From positions 186,001 to 250,000 of the forward strand of contig VANK01000008.1 in the NCBI GenBank assembly GCA_008682415.1: a stretch of 64,000 nucleotides of DNA, read 5' to 3'. The DNA is from Acidobacteria bacterium AB60 (GTDB lineage: Bacteria; Acidobacteriota; Terriglobia; Terriglobales; Acidobacteriaceae). Shown in pieces: positions 15,030 through 23,303 of the stretch (positions within the stretch are counted from its first letter, which is position 1; each line of letters begins with the position of its first letter). The notes under the pieces are model-generated. The model searched no databases and had not been told where the DNA came from. It was given only the letters and a program-made list of their open reading frames with translations. The position numbers were made by a program, and so were the translations under genes.

Positions 15030-15944
15030 TCACGGCAGGAAAAACGTGCCTTTTGCCACGAGAACGGTGCTGCCCGCGACGCGGATTTGGGTGACCCTGG
15101 CGCCAGCGGCCTGCGCGGAGACGAAGATGTCGCTGGGGCGGCCCATTTCGACGCCCTGGCGGAGGAGGAAGCGGGTGCCGGAGGGCGCGACTTTGCGCTG
15201 GACGAGGTAGCTGACGGCGCAGCCCGCTGCGGAGCCGGTGGCGGGATCTTCCGCGCCGTAGAACTGCATGCGGGTGCGGAAGCACTGCATGCCGTTTTCA
15301 GCGTTTTCGCCGGGAGCAGGCGCGACGACGTAGAACCAGCGTGCTCCATGGGCGCGAAGAAAGGGCGTGGCCTGGTCGTGGTGGACGCGGAGGCGGCCGA
15401 GGGCCTCGACGGAGCGGAGGAGGACGATGGCGAAGGCGGTGCCGGTAGAGACCACCTGGGGTGGGGCGGAGGGATCGAGATCGTCGACGGAGAGAGAGCA
15501 GAGGCGGGCGACATCGGAAGGAGAGAGTTCGGGGCCGAACTCGGGATCGCGCTGGGTCATCTCGGCGAAGGAGGCGCCGGGCTGGGGAAATTCGACGGGG
15601 ATGGGGCCAACGTTTTCCGCGAGCGTGATGGTGGAACCGCGCAGGGTTTCGGGAGCGACGAGGCGGAGGACGCTGGCGGTGCCGAGGGTGGGATGGCCGG
15701 CGAAGGGGAGCTCTTCCAGGGTAGTGAAGATGCGCACGCGGATGCCCTCTGCGGCTTCGATGTCGGCGGGGCGGCGTTCAACGAAGGTGGTCTCAGAGAG
15801 ATTGAACTCGCGGGCGATGGCCTGCATCTGGGCGGTGGTGAGGCCGACGGTGTTCATGACGACGGCGAGGGGATTGCCGCTGAGGGCCTGGGTGGTGAAG
15901 ACGTCGACGATGGAATAGTCGAGGGCGCGGGGATCGTTCGGCAT
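15030..15944 (-). CDS. PhzF family protein (isomerase-like)
   Basis: 304 aa from the ATG at 15944 (MPNDPRALDYSIVDVFTTQA); the frame extends upstream to 15992 but only adds Arg/Pro-rich sequence. The protein has the two-lobed PhzF fold signature: VFTTQALSGNPLAVV near 15-29, catalytic Glu51 in LSETTFV, FTTLEELPFAGHPTLGTA in the first half, and EDPATGSAAGCAVSYLV in the second. Relatives include PhzF (trans-2,3-dihydro-3-hydroxyanthranilate isomerase) and many proteins of unknown substrate. No phenazine genes are near, so a phenazine role is unlikely. Cytosolic, single gene. Confidence 0.88.
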   Translation of the reverse strand: MPNDPRALDYSIVDVFTTQALSGNPLAVVMNTVGLTTAQMQAIAREFNLSETTFVERRPADIEAAEGIRVRIFTTLEELPFAGHPTLGTASVLRLVAPETLRGSTITLAENVGPIPVEFPQPGASFAEMTQRDPEFGPELSPSDVARLCSLSVDDLDPSAPPQVVSTGTAFAIVLLRSVEALGRLRVHHDQATPFLRAHGARWFYVVAPAPGENAENGMQCFRTRMQFYGAEDPATGSAAGCAVSYLVQRKVAPSGTRFLLRQGVEMGRPSDIFVSAQAAGARVTQIRVAGSTVLVAKGTFFLP

Positions 15945-16079
15945 GGTTTGATTATGACGGGCCCGGCGAGGGCCGGGAAAAAACGCGAGCACTCCGGGTT
16001 ATGATGGGGAGGTGCCGTTTGCGGCAAGACAAGAAGCCAAACGCGCAGACGCCCTAAGACTATTGACAGAGTTGAATGA

Positions 16080-16155
16080 GCACCGGTGGCGAAGCGGCTA
16101 ACGCGCTGGTCTGCAAAACCAGTATTCGTGGGTTCAAATCCCGCCCGGTGCTCCA
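16080..16155 (+). tRNA. tRNA-Cys (GCA)
   Basis: Cloverleaf read directly: acceptor GCACCGG (16080-16086) with CCGGTGC, discriminator T and encoded CCA to 16155; anticodon stem CTGGT/ACCAG around the loop CTGCAAA, anticodon GCA; T arm GTGGG TTCAAAT CCCGC. U73 is the usual cysteine identity base. It stands alone between the PhzF gene and a hypothetical gene, and is followed 5 nt later by a CAGTG-type simple repeat. Confidence 0.95.
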
Positions 16156-16160
16156 AAGTT

Positions 16161-16190
16161 CAGTGGTCAGTGGTCAGTGATCAGTGATAG
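16161..16190. repeat. CAGTG-type low-complexity repeat
   Basis: CAGTGGTCAGTGGTCAGTGA followed by TCAGTGATAG, directly after the tRNA-Cys gene. Same repeat type as at 12320, 21421 and 26789. Confidence 0.8.
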
Positions 16191-16263
16191 AAGACGCAAG
16201 GAAGGGTGCCCGTGGAGCTTAGGCTCTGCGGGTTTTGTGTTTTGGGGGCTGGCTGGGAGGGAA

Positions 16264-16524
16264 TCAGGCGCGGGGCGGGGCGTCGAGGGTGCGGGTGGGA
16301 CGGACGCCGGAGCGATCGAGGAAGATGCGCATGCGCAGGGCTTCGCAGCGCTGGGTGGCGACGAGGCGCATCTGGCGGCGGATGTGATCGGGATCCTCGA
16401 GGAGAACGAGGCGGGCTTCGTCGTCGGCGGCACCGCGCTCGAGGCGGGCGATCCGCTCTTCGAGGGAGCGGCGGAAGCGAGGACTGATCTCGAAGCGTTC
16501 CTGGGATGCGGGGCTCTGGATCAT
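16264..16524 (-). CDS. Small hypothetical protein
   Basis: 86 aa. The ATG at 16524 has GGGAG at 7 nt. Highly charged and helical (FRRSLEERIARLERGAADDEARL at about 17-39), with a further DPDHIRRQMRLVATQRCEALRMRIFLDRSG segment. No membrane helix or known motif. Could be a small coiled-coil regulatory protein, but that is only from composition. Confidence 0.5.
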   Translation of the reverse strand: MIQSPASQERFEISPRFRRSLEERIARLERGAADDEARLVLLEDPDHIRRQMRLVATQRCEALRMRIFLDRSGVRPTRTLDAPPRA

Positions 16525-16744
16525 GGTGTGGCTCCCAAAGAGGGTGGAGTGGGGGAACGCCGTTTCTGGTCTCGATGGTAAAGAACAGAGCAGATTTGCG
16601 CTAGATTACGCGCATGAAGCGCGTTCATAGGACGGAAGTAACATTCTGGAGCGAATTTGGACAGTTACCAGCGAAGGGGCGGGCGGCTGTGGGGTTTGCC
16701 GGAGCCCGCTTGCGGGCCCCGGCGGTGGTGGTTCGGGTGGACGG

Positions 16745-17689
16745 TTAGCGGTTGTTCCCAGGCTTGGTATTGGCGTCGGCGATGGCGAGGGTCATGCGGG
16801 TACCGCCATCGAGGTGAACGTTCTGGCGCGCGCCGAGCAGAGCGCCGGAGGCGTTGGCGAAGGGCTGCCCGTTGGAGGGAGCGGCGATGAGGACGCCGGG
16901 CATGGCAGTGGTCTTGATTTCAATGTTGCCCTGGCGAGCGACGACGGTTCCTTCAGCCGGGTAGCCGCCCGTTGCCGCCGCGGAGGCGCCGGGGCTGGCC
17001 GGGGCCGCGGTGCTGCCGCTCTGCATGGGCGCCTGGGAGCTGGCGCTGGGGCTGCCGCTGGGTGACGCGGCGCCAGCCGAGGCGGAGGCTCCGCCGGAGG
17101 GCGGCGCGCTGGGAGCTGATCCGGTATTGAAGGGGCTGGACTGCGAGGCGTCGGATCCGGTGGCGGGCTCGACGGCCTGGAGAACGGACTTGATGGGCAT
17201 GGTCTGGCCGCCCTTGATCTCAGCCTGGTCGAACTGGATGGCTACCTTGGAGTTCTGATTGGTGCCGTCGTGGGCCTGGACGTCAGTGATGTGGCCGGTG
17301 ATCTTGGAGCCCTTGGGGATGACGACACCGTTGCCGATGGTGGCCTTTTCCGTGGTCTTGACGACGACGGAATCGCCGTTCTTGGCGCTCTTGGTATCGA
17401 TCTTGGAGACGAGCTCGCCGGAGACCGGGCGGAGATCGGGGTTGTTGGCCTCCGGGGCGTTGGCGGTGCTGGGCACCGGGACCGCGGCGGCCGCGCCGGG
17501 CTGCGAGGGCGTGGTCTGCTGCGAGGGCGCGGAAGAGGTGGAAGGCGAGCCGGGCTGGGAGTTGGGTTGGGCGCTGGGCTGCTGCTGGGGAACATCAGGC
17601 GCCGGCTGGCTCGGCTGCTGGGAGGCGAGCGGCAGGCTCGCAAAGGCGGCCAAGGTGACGGCCGGAATCAGTAATTTCACCTTTGTCAT
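16745..17689 (-). CDS. Secreted protein with Pro/Ser/Ala-rich linkers
   Basis: 314 aa from the ATG at 17689, with GGAGG 9 nt upstream. Signal peptide MTKVKLLIPAVTLAAFASLPLA at 1-22. A disordered Gln/Pro/Ser-rich stretch to about 85 is followed by a compact domain at about 90-175: GELVSKIDTKSAKNGDSVVVK, GNGVVIPKGSKITGHITDVQA and KVAIQFDQAEIKGGQTMPIK, a beta-rich pattern also seen in the barrel part of VirB10/TrbI-like proteins. A second Ser/Ala/Gly-rich linker follows, then VVARQGNIEIKTTAMPGVLIAA and RQNVHLDGGTRMTLAIA. Similar proteins are common and uncharacterised in Acidobacteriota. No conjugation genes nearby. Confidence 0.75.
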   Translation of the reverse strand: MTKVKLLIPAVTLAAFASLPLASQQPSQPAPDVPQQQPSAQPNSQPGSPSTSSAPSQQTTPSQPGAAAAVPVPSTANAPEANNPDLRPVSGELVSKIDTKSAKNGDSVVVKTTEKATIGNGVVIPKGSKITGHITDVQAHDGTNQNSKVAIQFDQAEIKGGQTMPIKSVLQAVEPATGSDASQSSPFNTGSAPSAPPSGGASASAGAASPSGSPSASSQAPMQSGSTAAPASPGASAAATGGYPAEGTVVARQGNIEIKTTAMPGVLIAAPSNGQPFANASGALLGARQNVHLDGGTRMTLAIADANTKPGNNR

Positions 17690-18390
17690 CGAGAGAAACC
17701 TCCATAAGAACTGGCCCTGCCGGCGGGGGCAAGGGCGTTCAGGGGAGGTAGGTGCAGGGAGGCGGGGAAAGGTTTGATGGGGGTCGCGAAAATGGCTTTC
17801 GGAGCGCACAATCATTTAACACGATTTGACATGAAAGGTCAGCTTAAAAAGCTCGCGGTCCACAGCACAAGAGACTGATTTACAGATAGTTAGACCGATA
17901 TTCAGGGCTGTTCCGCGGGGAGGAGGAGGAGAAATTTGCACCAAATTCGTGTCATGTCATGTCACGAGCAAGCATTCATTTTTGACATTTGCGGTTGCTC
18001 TCTGACAAATAAACGATTGTGCGACGGAACGGCAAAGATTCGCAACGAACTGCCCGTTGCTCGGAACAACGCTTCAGCGGTCTGAAGGACGGCTGCGCAT
18101 GGGGGAGGCTGGGCGGGTCCAGCACTTCCCTTCTCCGGCTGGCGGCTCCGACAGGCTTGAGCGATGAGGCGCGGGCGGTCCTTTCGGATGAGGTCGAGTC
18201 CGGGGTCAGGGCACATCGGGACTGCGGGCGGCAGCCCGGATTCGCCGCCGGCCGGCATGACGCGGGGGATGGCGGTAGCGTGGGCTCCCAGGCCGGTCGC
18301 GCGTGCGGTGGTGGTTTGCGGCACGAGTGAACTCGGGCCCTGTTACAGAGCCTCACCGGACGGAGGCGGCGTCGCGGGCAGAATGCGGCT
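17690..18390. other. Intergenic region with a possible minus-strand promoter
   Basis: 701 bp. For the secreted-protein gene at 17689, a minus-strand CTGACC (17837-17842) and TTAAAT (17814-17819) with 17-bp spacing and an extended TG form a possible promoter (4/6 matches each). 17820-18010 is AT-richer than its surroundings. Frames at 18019-18330 and 17962-18324 look non-coding. No clear terminator for the VWA gene ending at 18391. Confidence 0.4.
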
Positions 18391-19443
18391 CTATTGGCCC
18401 TGGCCTTCGGGGGAGGGGGCGTAGTAGCCCTTGCGGACCTGGACATGGGTGCCTTCGCCGCAGGTCATGTTGATGCGGCGGAAGGAGCCGTCGGCCTTGC
18501 TGTTGGTGGGGGTGTAGGTGCCGATGTACTGGGTGCGGAGTTCGTCCTGGATCTGCTGGAAGGCGGCTTCGAGCTTTTTGCCGTTGTTGCCCACGTTGAT
18601 GAGGCGGCCGCCGGTCTCTTCCGAGAGGCGTTTGGCGGCGGAGTAGCCGCTGTAGCCCCAGTTGCCGTAGGAGCCCACGTCGGCGATGAGGATGACGTAG
18701 ATGATGGCGTTGGATTTCTGGGCGGCGGCAATGGCCTCGCCGATCTTGGTGCGGCTGCCCTGGTCTTCGCCGTCGGTGAGGATGATCATCGCTTTGCGGC
18801 CGGTCTCCTGGTTGAGCTTTTCGCGGGCGGCGAGGTAGATGGCGTCGTAGAGGAGCGTGCCTTTGGGGTCGCCGATGGTGGGGATGGTGCCTCCGCCGGC
18901 GCCGGGGATGCCGGCGGCGCCGTTGCCCCCGGCGGTGTTGATCTCAGCCTTGTTCATGGCGTGGGTAAGCATGCGCGGGCTGTTGGTGAAGTCCTGCAGG
19001 AGGTCGACGTTGACGTCGAAGGAGAGCAGGAAGGCCTCGTCTTTTTTGCGCAGGACCTGCTCGAGGAAGCGGCTGCCGGCCTCCTGCTCGAGGGGCAGGA
19101 CGTACTGCTGGCTTCCGGAGGTGTCGAGGAGGATGCCAAGGGTGAGGGGCAGGTCGGTCTCGGCTGTGAAGTTCTTCCAGGTCTGCGGCTGCTTGTCTTC
19201 CTGGACGGAGCAGACATCCTTGTTCAGGTGGGGAACGAGGTTGCCGTTTTTGTCCTTGACGGTGAAGAAGAGGTCAACGAGGTTGACGTTGACGTGGAAG
19301 GTGGCGACGGACTGGTCGGACTCGGGTGCGGGAGCGGGCGCGTGGCTGACGGGCGGGGCGTCGGGCGACGGGGGGAGCTGCGCGTGCGCGGAGGCGGCAG
19401 CGAGGGGGAGCAGCAGAAGTAGGGAGGAAATAGGAAAACGCAT
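18391..19443 (-). CDS. Secreted VWA-domain protein, acidobacterial VWFA-related type
   Basis: 350 aa from the ATG at 19443 (MRFPISSLLLLLPLAAASAHA signal peptide). A strand-rich region (FHVNVNLVDLFFTVKDKNGNLVPHLNKDV, 49-77) precedes the von Willebrand A fold: LTLGILLDTSGSQ with the DxSGS metal site near 107, KAMIILTDGEDQGSRT in the middle, and VRKGYYAPSPE at the end. This order ("V.V.VTV.D..G..V..L..DF.V.EDG" then VWA) is that of the VWFA-related acidobacterial family. Such proteins are exported and thought to mediate metal-dependent protein contacts; partners unknown. Divergent from a second member at 19694. Confidence 0.88.
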   Translation of the reverse strand: MRFPISSLLLLLPLAAASAHAQLPPSPDAPPVSHAPAPAPESDQSVATFHVNVNLVDLFFTVKDKNGNLVPHLNKDVCSVQEDKQPQTWKNFTAETDLPLTLGILLDTSGSQQYVLPLEQEAGSRFLEQVLRKKDEAFLLSFDVNVDLLQDFTNSPRMLTHAMNKAEINTAGGNGAAGIPGAGGGTIPTIGDPKGTLLYDAIYLAAREKLNQETGRKAMIILTDGEDQGSRTKIGEAIAAAQKSNAIIYVILIADVGSYGNWGYSGYSAAKRLSEETGGRLINVGNNGKKLEAAFQQIQDELRTQYIGTYTPTNSKADGSFRRINMTCGEGTHVQVRKGYYAPSPEGQGQ

Positions 19444-19693
19444 ACAGCTGTCACCTGTTAGACGAGTGGTTCGCACTGGAAGAGAGCATAGCTCGAAATG
19501 GGCTTCGGCGTGCTGGAAATGGGGTTTTACGGGGTCCGGCGGGGGATGGAAGCAAACCTGCATCCCGCTGGCGCGTCTGATAGTCTGACGAATGGACGCT
19601 CCGAGGGGGCGGGGGGCCGCGGGCGGGAGTTCCTGAATGTGCAGGATTTCCGGGCGGCTGGACCGGCGAGGATTCGGAGGAAGAAGAGGGCCT

Positions 19694-21004
19694 GTGAAGC
19701 TTGGATGGAGACAGATGGGGGCAGTGCCGGGAGCGGTGCTCGCGCTCGCGCTGGGGCTGGGGCACGCGGTATGGGCCCAGGCGATTCCGGATGCGCCGGC
19801 GCCGCAGCGCGTGAATCCTCCGCTGAGCGACGCGGCGGGCGGATCGATCAAGCCGGGAGCGGGCACGGCGCCGGAACGGACGGGGGGCAGTTCCAGCACG
19901 GGCGAGACGAGGGTTCCGCAACAGCCTTCGACGCAGGCGCCTTCTGCGGAGCCGCAGAAGGATGTGCAGACGACGCCTCCGGACATTATCAACGCGCAGG
20001 AACTGGGCACGATCATCCGGACGTACACCACGTACGTGACGGTGCCGGTGACGGTGAAGGACAACAAGGGCAAGCAGGTTGCAGGACTCACGTGGCGGAA
20101 CTTCAAGGTCTACGAGAACGGAAACTATGAGCCGCTGAAGGTTTTTTCCGTGGATGCGTTTCCGTTGTCGATGGCGTTTGTGGTGGACCAGAGCCTGCCG
20201 CGCGACGTGATGGAGAAGGTAAATGAATCGCTGAGCGCGCTGCAGGGCGGTCTGGCGCCCTATGACGAGATCGCGGTGCTCTCCTACTCGAATGGGGCGC
20301 ACGATCAGTCGGGCGGGTTCACGGGAGCGCAAAGCGCGCGGGTTCCGTTCATCCTGTCGATGACCAAGGCGAGCGGGACGGAGCAGTTGAACGCGACGAA
20401 CACGGGTCCGATGGCGGGATGCCCGATCCGGCAGAACGGGAACTGCATCGACCCGAATATCCAGCCGGGACGGTCGGCGGGCAGCGACTCGTTTATCACG
20501 ATTCCCAAGGACATTCATACGCTGAACGACGCGATCTTTGCGGCGGCCAAGGAGCTGGCGACGCGGCCGAAGGAGCGCCGGCGCATTATCTACGTAATCT
20601 CCGACGGCAAGGAGAACGGCAGCAAGGCCACGTACAAGGAGGTCCTGAAATACCTGCAGGGCCACGAGATTGCGGTGTACGGGACGCTGGTGGGCGATTC
20701 GGCGCGGTGGGGCGAGGGGTACCTGAGCCGCTTCCATCTGCCGTTTACGATGTACGACAACCGGCTGGTGGCGTACGTGACGCAGACGGGCGGCAGCCTG
20801 GACTCGGAACGCAACCTGAACGGGATCGAGAAGAGCTACCAGTCGCTGGCGGAAGAGGCGCGCAATCGCTACACGCTGGTGTATTCGAGCCACGAGTCGC
20901 CGTTTGACGGGAAGTACCGGAACATCGATGTGCGGGTGGACCGGCCCAACGTGGAGGTCATTGCGCGGCACGGGTACTATCCGTCGGCGGAGGAGCTGCG
21001 GTAG
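19694..21004 (+). CDS. Secreted VWA-domain protein, acidobacterial VWFA-related type
   Basis: 436 aa from the GTG at 19694, preceded by AAGAGGG; this gives the signal peptide VKLGWRQMGAVPGAVLALAL then GLGHAVWA and a cleavage site before QAIPDA. The next ATG (19715) would shorten the positively charged n-region. A Pro/Gly/Ser-rich linker is followed by TYTTYVTVPVTVKDNKGKQV, LTWRNFKVYENGN and a VWA-like fold. Its metal site is degenerate: VVDQSLPRDV where DxSxS is expected. RRRIIYVISDGKENGSKATY is the middle motif, and it ends VIARHGYYPSAEELR. Terminator hairpin at 21028-21058. Confidence 0.85.
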   Translation: MKLGWRQMGAVPGAVLALALGLGHAVWAQAIPDAPAPQRVNPPLSDAAGGSIKPGAGTAPERTGGSSSTGETRVPQQPSTQAPSAEPQKDVQTTPPDIINAQELGTIIRTYTTYVTVPVTVKDNKGKQVAGLTWRNFKVYENGNYEPLKVFSVDAFPLSMAFVVDQSLPRDVMEKVNESLSALQGGLAPYDEIAVLSYSNGAHDQSGGFTGAQSARVPFILSMTKASGTEQLNATNTGPMAGCPIRQNGNCIDPNIQPGRSAGSDSFITIPKDIHTLNDAIFAAAKELATRPKERRRIIYVISDGKENGSKATYKEVLKYLQGHEIAVYGTLVGDSARWGEGYLSRFHLPFTMYDNRLVAYVTQTGGSLDSERNLNGIEKSYQSLAEEARNRYTLVYSSHESPFDGKYRNIDVRVDRPNVEVIARHGYYPSAEELR

Positions 21005-21027
21005 AAGCAGGTTTTTGAGGGCAGTGC

Positions 21028-21058
21028 AAAGGGCCTGTGCGGGTGCACAGGCCCTTTT
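21028..21058 (+). terminator. Rho-independent terminator
   Basis: Perfect 13-bp stem, AAAGGGCCTGTGC with GCACAGGCCCTTT, 4-nt loop GGGT, ending in TTTTGATTT. It starts 24 nt after the stop codon of the VWA gene. Confidence 0.85.
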
Positions 21059-21122
21059 GATTTACCGGGCGCGGGTGTAGCGGCAGAGCGGCGGCATGGG
21101 AACCGCCGGCCCTGGAGATGAA

Positions 21123-21356
21123 TCAGGCCTGTTTGCTAGGCTCGGCCGGCGTGGAGGCCGGGGGCGCCGTCGGCGCGCTCTGCTGCGAATTTTGCGGGGG
21201 AGGGGCGGGATCGGTTACGCCGCGAATGCCTTCCTTGAAGCCTTTGAGGCCCTCACCCAATCCTTTGCCAAGCTCCGGCAGCCGTTTGGCGCCAAACAGA
21301 AGGAACGCCACGACGGCGAGCACGATCAAGTGCCATGGCTGTAGCAGATCACCCAT
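21123..21356 (-). CDS. tatA: Sec-independent protein translocase subunit TatA/TatE family
   Basis: 77 aa from the ATG at 21356 with GGAGG at 7-8 nt; an in-frame ATG at 21380 lies upstream of that site. Typical layout: short transmembrane helix (HLIVLAVVAFLLFG, 9-22), FGAKRLPELGKGLGEGL hinge and amphipathic helix, then a polar Pro/Gln/Ser-rich tail. TatA oligomerises in the inner membrane to pass folded twin-arginine proteins delivered by TatBC. tatB and tatC are not in the window. Confidence 0.93.
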   Translation of the reverse strand: MGDLLQPWHLIVLAVVAFLLFGAKRLPELGKGLGEGLKGFKEGIRGVTDPAPPPQNSQQSAPTAPPASTPAEPSKQA

Positions 21357-21420
21357 TGAATCATCCTCCGCGCGCCGCATGAAGCAGGCGCGCTTGCTGC
21401 ACGGTTCTATTGTCGCACAA

Positions 21421-21485
21421 GGACAGTGGAACAGTGGTCAGTGAACAGTGAACAGTGGTCAGTGAACAGTGAACAGTGGTCAGGG
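21421..21485. repeat. CAGTG-type low-complexity repeat
   Basis: GGACAGTGGAACAGTGGTCA and GTGAACAGTGAACAGTGGTC units, seven or more CAGTG copies in 65 bp, between tatA and the next minus-strand gene. Confidence 0.85.
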
Positions 21486-21552
21486 GTCGAGTCCGGGACA
21501 GGATCGCATGAACGCGGGACTGGCGGTGTGAGCTGGCTCACAGACTCGGGCG

Positions 21553-21990
21553 CTAGTTGACCTGGGCGGGGCGGCCGAGGCGTTCGGTGACCATGTTGTA
21601 GAAGCTGCGGAGGTCTTCTTCTTCGCCGGCAGTGAGGCGGCGGTAGACCTTCATGAGGGGGAAGAGGCGGGAGCCGCGGACGTTGACGGCGGGGACGGCG
21701 ACGGTGCCGCCGGGGTACTGGGTCATCTCCCAGCTTCCGGCGTAGCGGAGGCGGATGATCTCGCCGAGGTAGCTTCCCCAGAGACGGACTTCGTAGTCGA
21801 GGTCGCGGTCGGGGCTTTCGCCGACCATGACGAGGATCTCGTCGAGGACGTCGACGGAGTCGGGGGAGTTGTCGAGGGTTTGGCGAAAGTCGCGCTGCGC
21901 GGTCTCGACGGCCCCCTGGGCATACCCCTCCATCATGGCCCCGAGGTCGGGGAAGGAAGCGGACTCCAGCCGTTTTCGCACGTCGCTCAT
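21553..21990 (-). CDS. Hypothetical cytosolic protein
   Basis: 145 aa from the ATG at 21990, with GGGGAG 4 nt upstream; the frame continues to 22065 without protein-like sequence. Largely helical: SDVRKRLESASFPDLGAMMEGYAQGAVE at the N-terminus, SVDVLDEILVMVGE at about 46-60, then DYEVRLWGSYLGEIIRLRYAG with conserved-looking aromatic residues, and FPLMKVYRRLTAGEEEDLRSFYNMV near the end. The middle resembles domains of unknown function that recur in bacterial immunity-like proteins (WG.YLGE.ir), but no toxin is nearby, so this is weak. No signal peptide. Confidence 0.6.
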   Translation of the reverse strand: MSDVRKRLESASFPDLGAMMEGYAQGAVETAQRDFRQTLDNSPDSVDVLDEILVMVGESPDRDLDYEVRLWGSYLGEIIRLRYAGSWEMTQYPGGTVAVPAVNVRGSRLFPLMKVYRRLTAGEEEDLRSFYNMVTERLGRPAQVN

Positions 21991-22083
21991 GCTACTCCCC
22001 AAGTATAGGCCTGCCCTGACGGAGCAAGCACGCCTGGATCGAAGTCGTAATGCGTCTACAATCAACAGAGAGGTCGGATTGCC

Positions 22084-22581
22084 GTGAAAGGTTTCCGTTC
22101 AGTCATCTTCGTTGCGCTGCTTTTGTTGTTTGCGGGGATAGTGCGACCCGCGACGCGCGAGATCTACCCCGATCCCGCGCAGGCCAAGCCGGAGATTGCC
22201 GCCGCCCTGAAGACGGCGGCGCAGACACACCGGCGGATTTTACTGGACTTTGGCGGGAACTGGTGCGGGGACTGCCAGGTTCTGGATATCTACTTTCACA
22301 ACGCGGAAAACCGGCCGATTCTGGACGCGAATTTCGTGCTGGTGCACGTGAATGTGGGGGAGTACGACGCCAACCTGGATTTGGCGGCGAGGTACGGGAT
22401 TCCGCTGCAGCGGGGAGTGCCGGCGCTGGCGGTGCTGAGCGAGACGGGCAAGCTGCTGTATAGCCAGAAGGGCGGGGAGTTCGAGTCGATGCGGCGGCTG
22501 GACGCGTCGGCGGTGACGCGATTCCTGGTGCAGTGGAAGCCGGCGAAGCAGGGCTGCTCAGTGATGGTGGTGAACTGCTGA
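22084..22581 (+). CDS. Exported thioredoxin-like protein with a CGDC motif
   Basis: 165 aa. Start at GTG 22084 gives MKGFRSVIFVALLLLFAGIV, a signal peptide or anchor. Thioredoxin-fold domain at about 35-150: the redox motif is Cys61-Gly-Asp-Cys64 (WCGDC) in LLDFGGNWCGDCQVLD, and the cis-proline is in RGVPALAV near 128. CGDC differs from the thioredoxin CGPC and is seen in thioredoxin-like oxidoreductases of uncertain partner. Location is likely periplasmic. Its last 24 bp overlap the end of the convergent CDP-alcohol phosphatidyltransferase gene. Confidence 0.8.
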   Translation: MKGFRSVIFVALLLLFAGIVRPATREIYPDPAQAKPEIAAALKTAAQTHRRILLDFGGNWCGDCQVLDIYFHNAENRPILDANFVLVHVNVGEYDANLDLAARYGIPLQRGVPALAVLSETGKLLYSQKGGEFESMRRLDASAVTRFLVQWKPAKQGCSVMVVNC

Positions 22582-23289
22582 GGAGGCGTAGGACTCGGGG
22601 AGGCGCTCGGCGATCGGGGGAGGGACGGGCTGCTGAACCACGTATTGGGGGAGCTGGTTGGAGTCGCTGACGGGCGCGAAGTGCTTGGTTTTCTCGTAGG
22701 TGTACTGGATGCGGTGCACCACGGTGAGGGTGGAGAGCACGGCGAGCACGCAGAGCACCGGCGCCATGACTCCCCAGTGGTTGAAGAGGGCGCCCAGGAT
22801 CACCAGGACAATGCGTTCGGGGCGCTCCATGAAACCTACCTTGCAGGAGCCGATGAGGGCTTCGGCACGGGCGCGGGTGTAGCTGACCATGAGGGACGTG
22901 ACCATGACGAAGGCGGTCAGCACGACGTAGCGCAGGTGGTTGGAACGGGCGTAGTAGACCAGCAGGCCGAAGAAGAGGACGACGTCGGAGTAGCGGTCGA
23001 TGACGGAGTCAAAGAAGGCGCCGAAGACGGTGACCTGGTTGGTGCGGCGGGCGACGCGGCCGTCGACCATGTCGAAGATGCCGGCGCCGATGATGACGAG
23101 GCCGGCGTAGAAGAACATGCGGCCGGCGTTGGTGACGTCGGCGTGGCCGAAGAAGTAGGCCGCGATGATGTTGATGACGAGCCCGATGAAGGTGAGGGCG
23201 TTGGGCGAGATGCGGGTGAGTGCGAGGCCGTTGACGATGCGATCAAGGAGCCATCCGCAGGCGCGTCCAAACCCACCGGTCCAGGTCAT
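22558..23289 (-). CDS. CDP-alcohol phosphatidyltransferase family membrane enzyme
   Basis: 243 aa from the ATG at 23289 (AGGA about 8 nt upstream); a GTG at 23304, which touches the greA stop codon, is the alternative. It transfers a phosphatidyl group from CDP-diacylglycerol to an alcohol. The full signature D-xx-DG-xx-AR-(8)-G-xxx-D-xxx-D is present: Asp73, Asp76-Gly77, Ala80-Arg81, Gly90, Asp94, Asp98. About six transmembrane helices. The acceptor (inositol phosphate, glycerol phosphate or other) cannot be read from the motif. Ends in HHHH. Immediately downstream of greA, probably co-transcribed. Confidence 0.85.
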   Translation of the reverse strand: MTWTGGFGRACGWLLDRIVNGLALTRISPNALTFIGLVINIIAAYFFGHADVTNAGRMFFYAGLVIIGAGIFDMVDGRVARRTNQVTVFGAFFDSVIDRYSDVVLFFGLLVYYARSNHLRYVVLTAFVMVTSLMVSYTRARAEALIGSCKVGFMERPERIVLVILGALFNHWGVMAPVLCVLAVLSTLTVVHRIQYTYEKTKHFAPVSDSNQLPQYVVQQPVPPPIAERLPESYASSAVHHHH

Positions 23290-23303
23290 TCTTTCGTTCC
23301 TCA

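Noticed and set aside
16063..16069. TTGACA just before tRNA-Cys as its -35 box
   Set aside because: Only about 11 bp separate it from the tRNA 5' end, too close to drive that gene.
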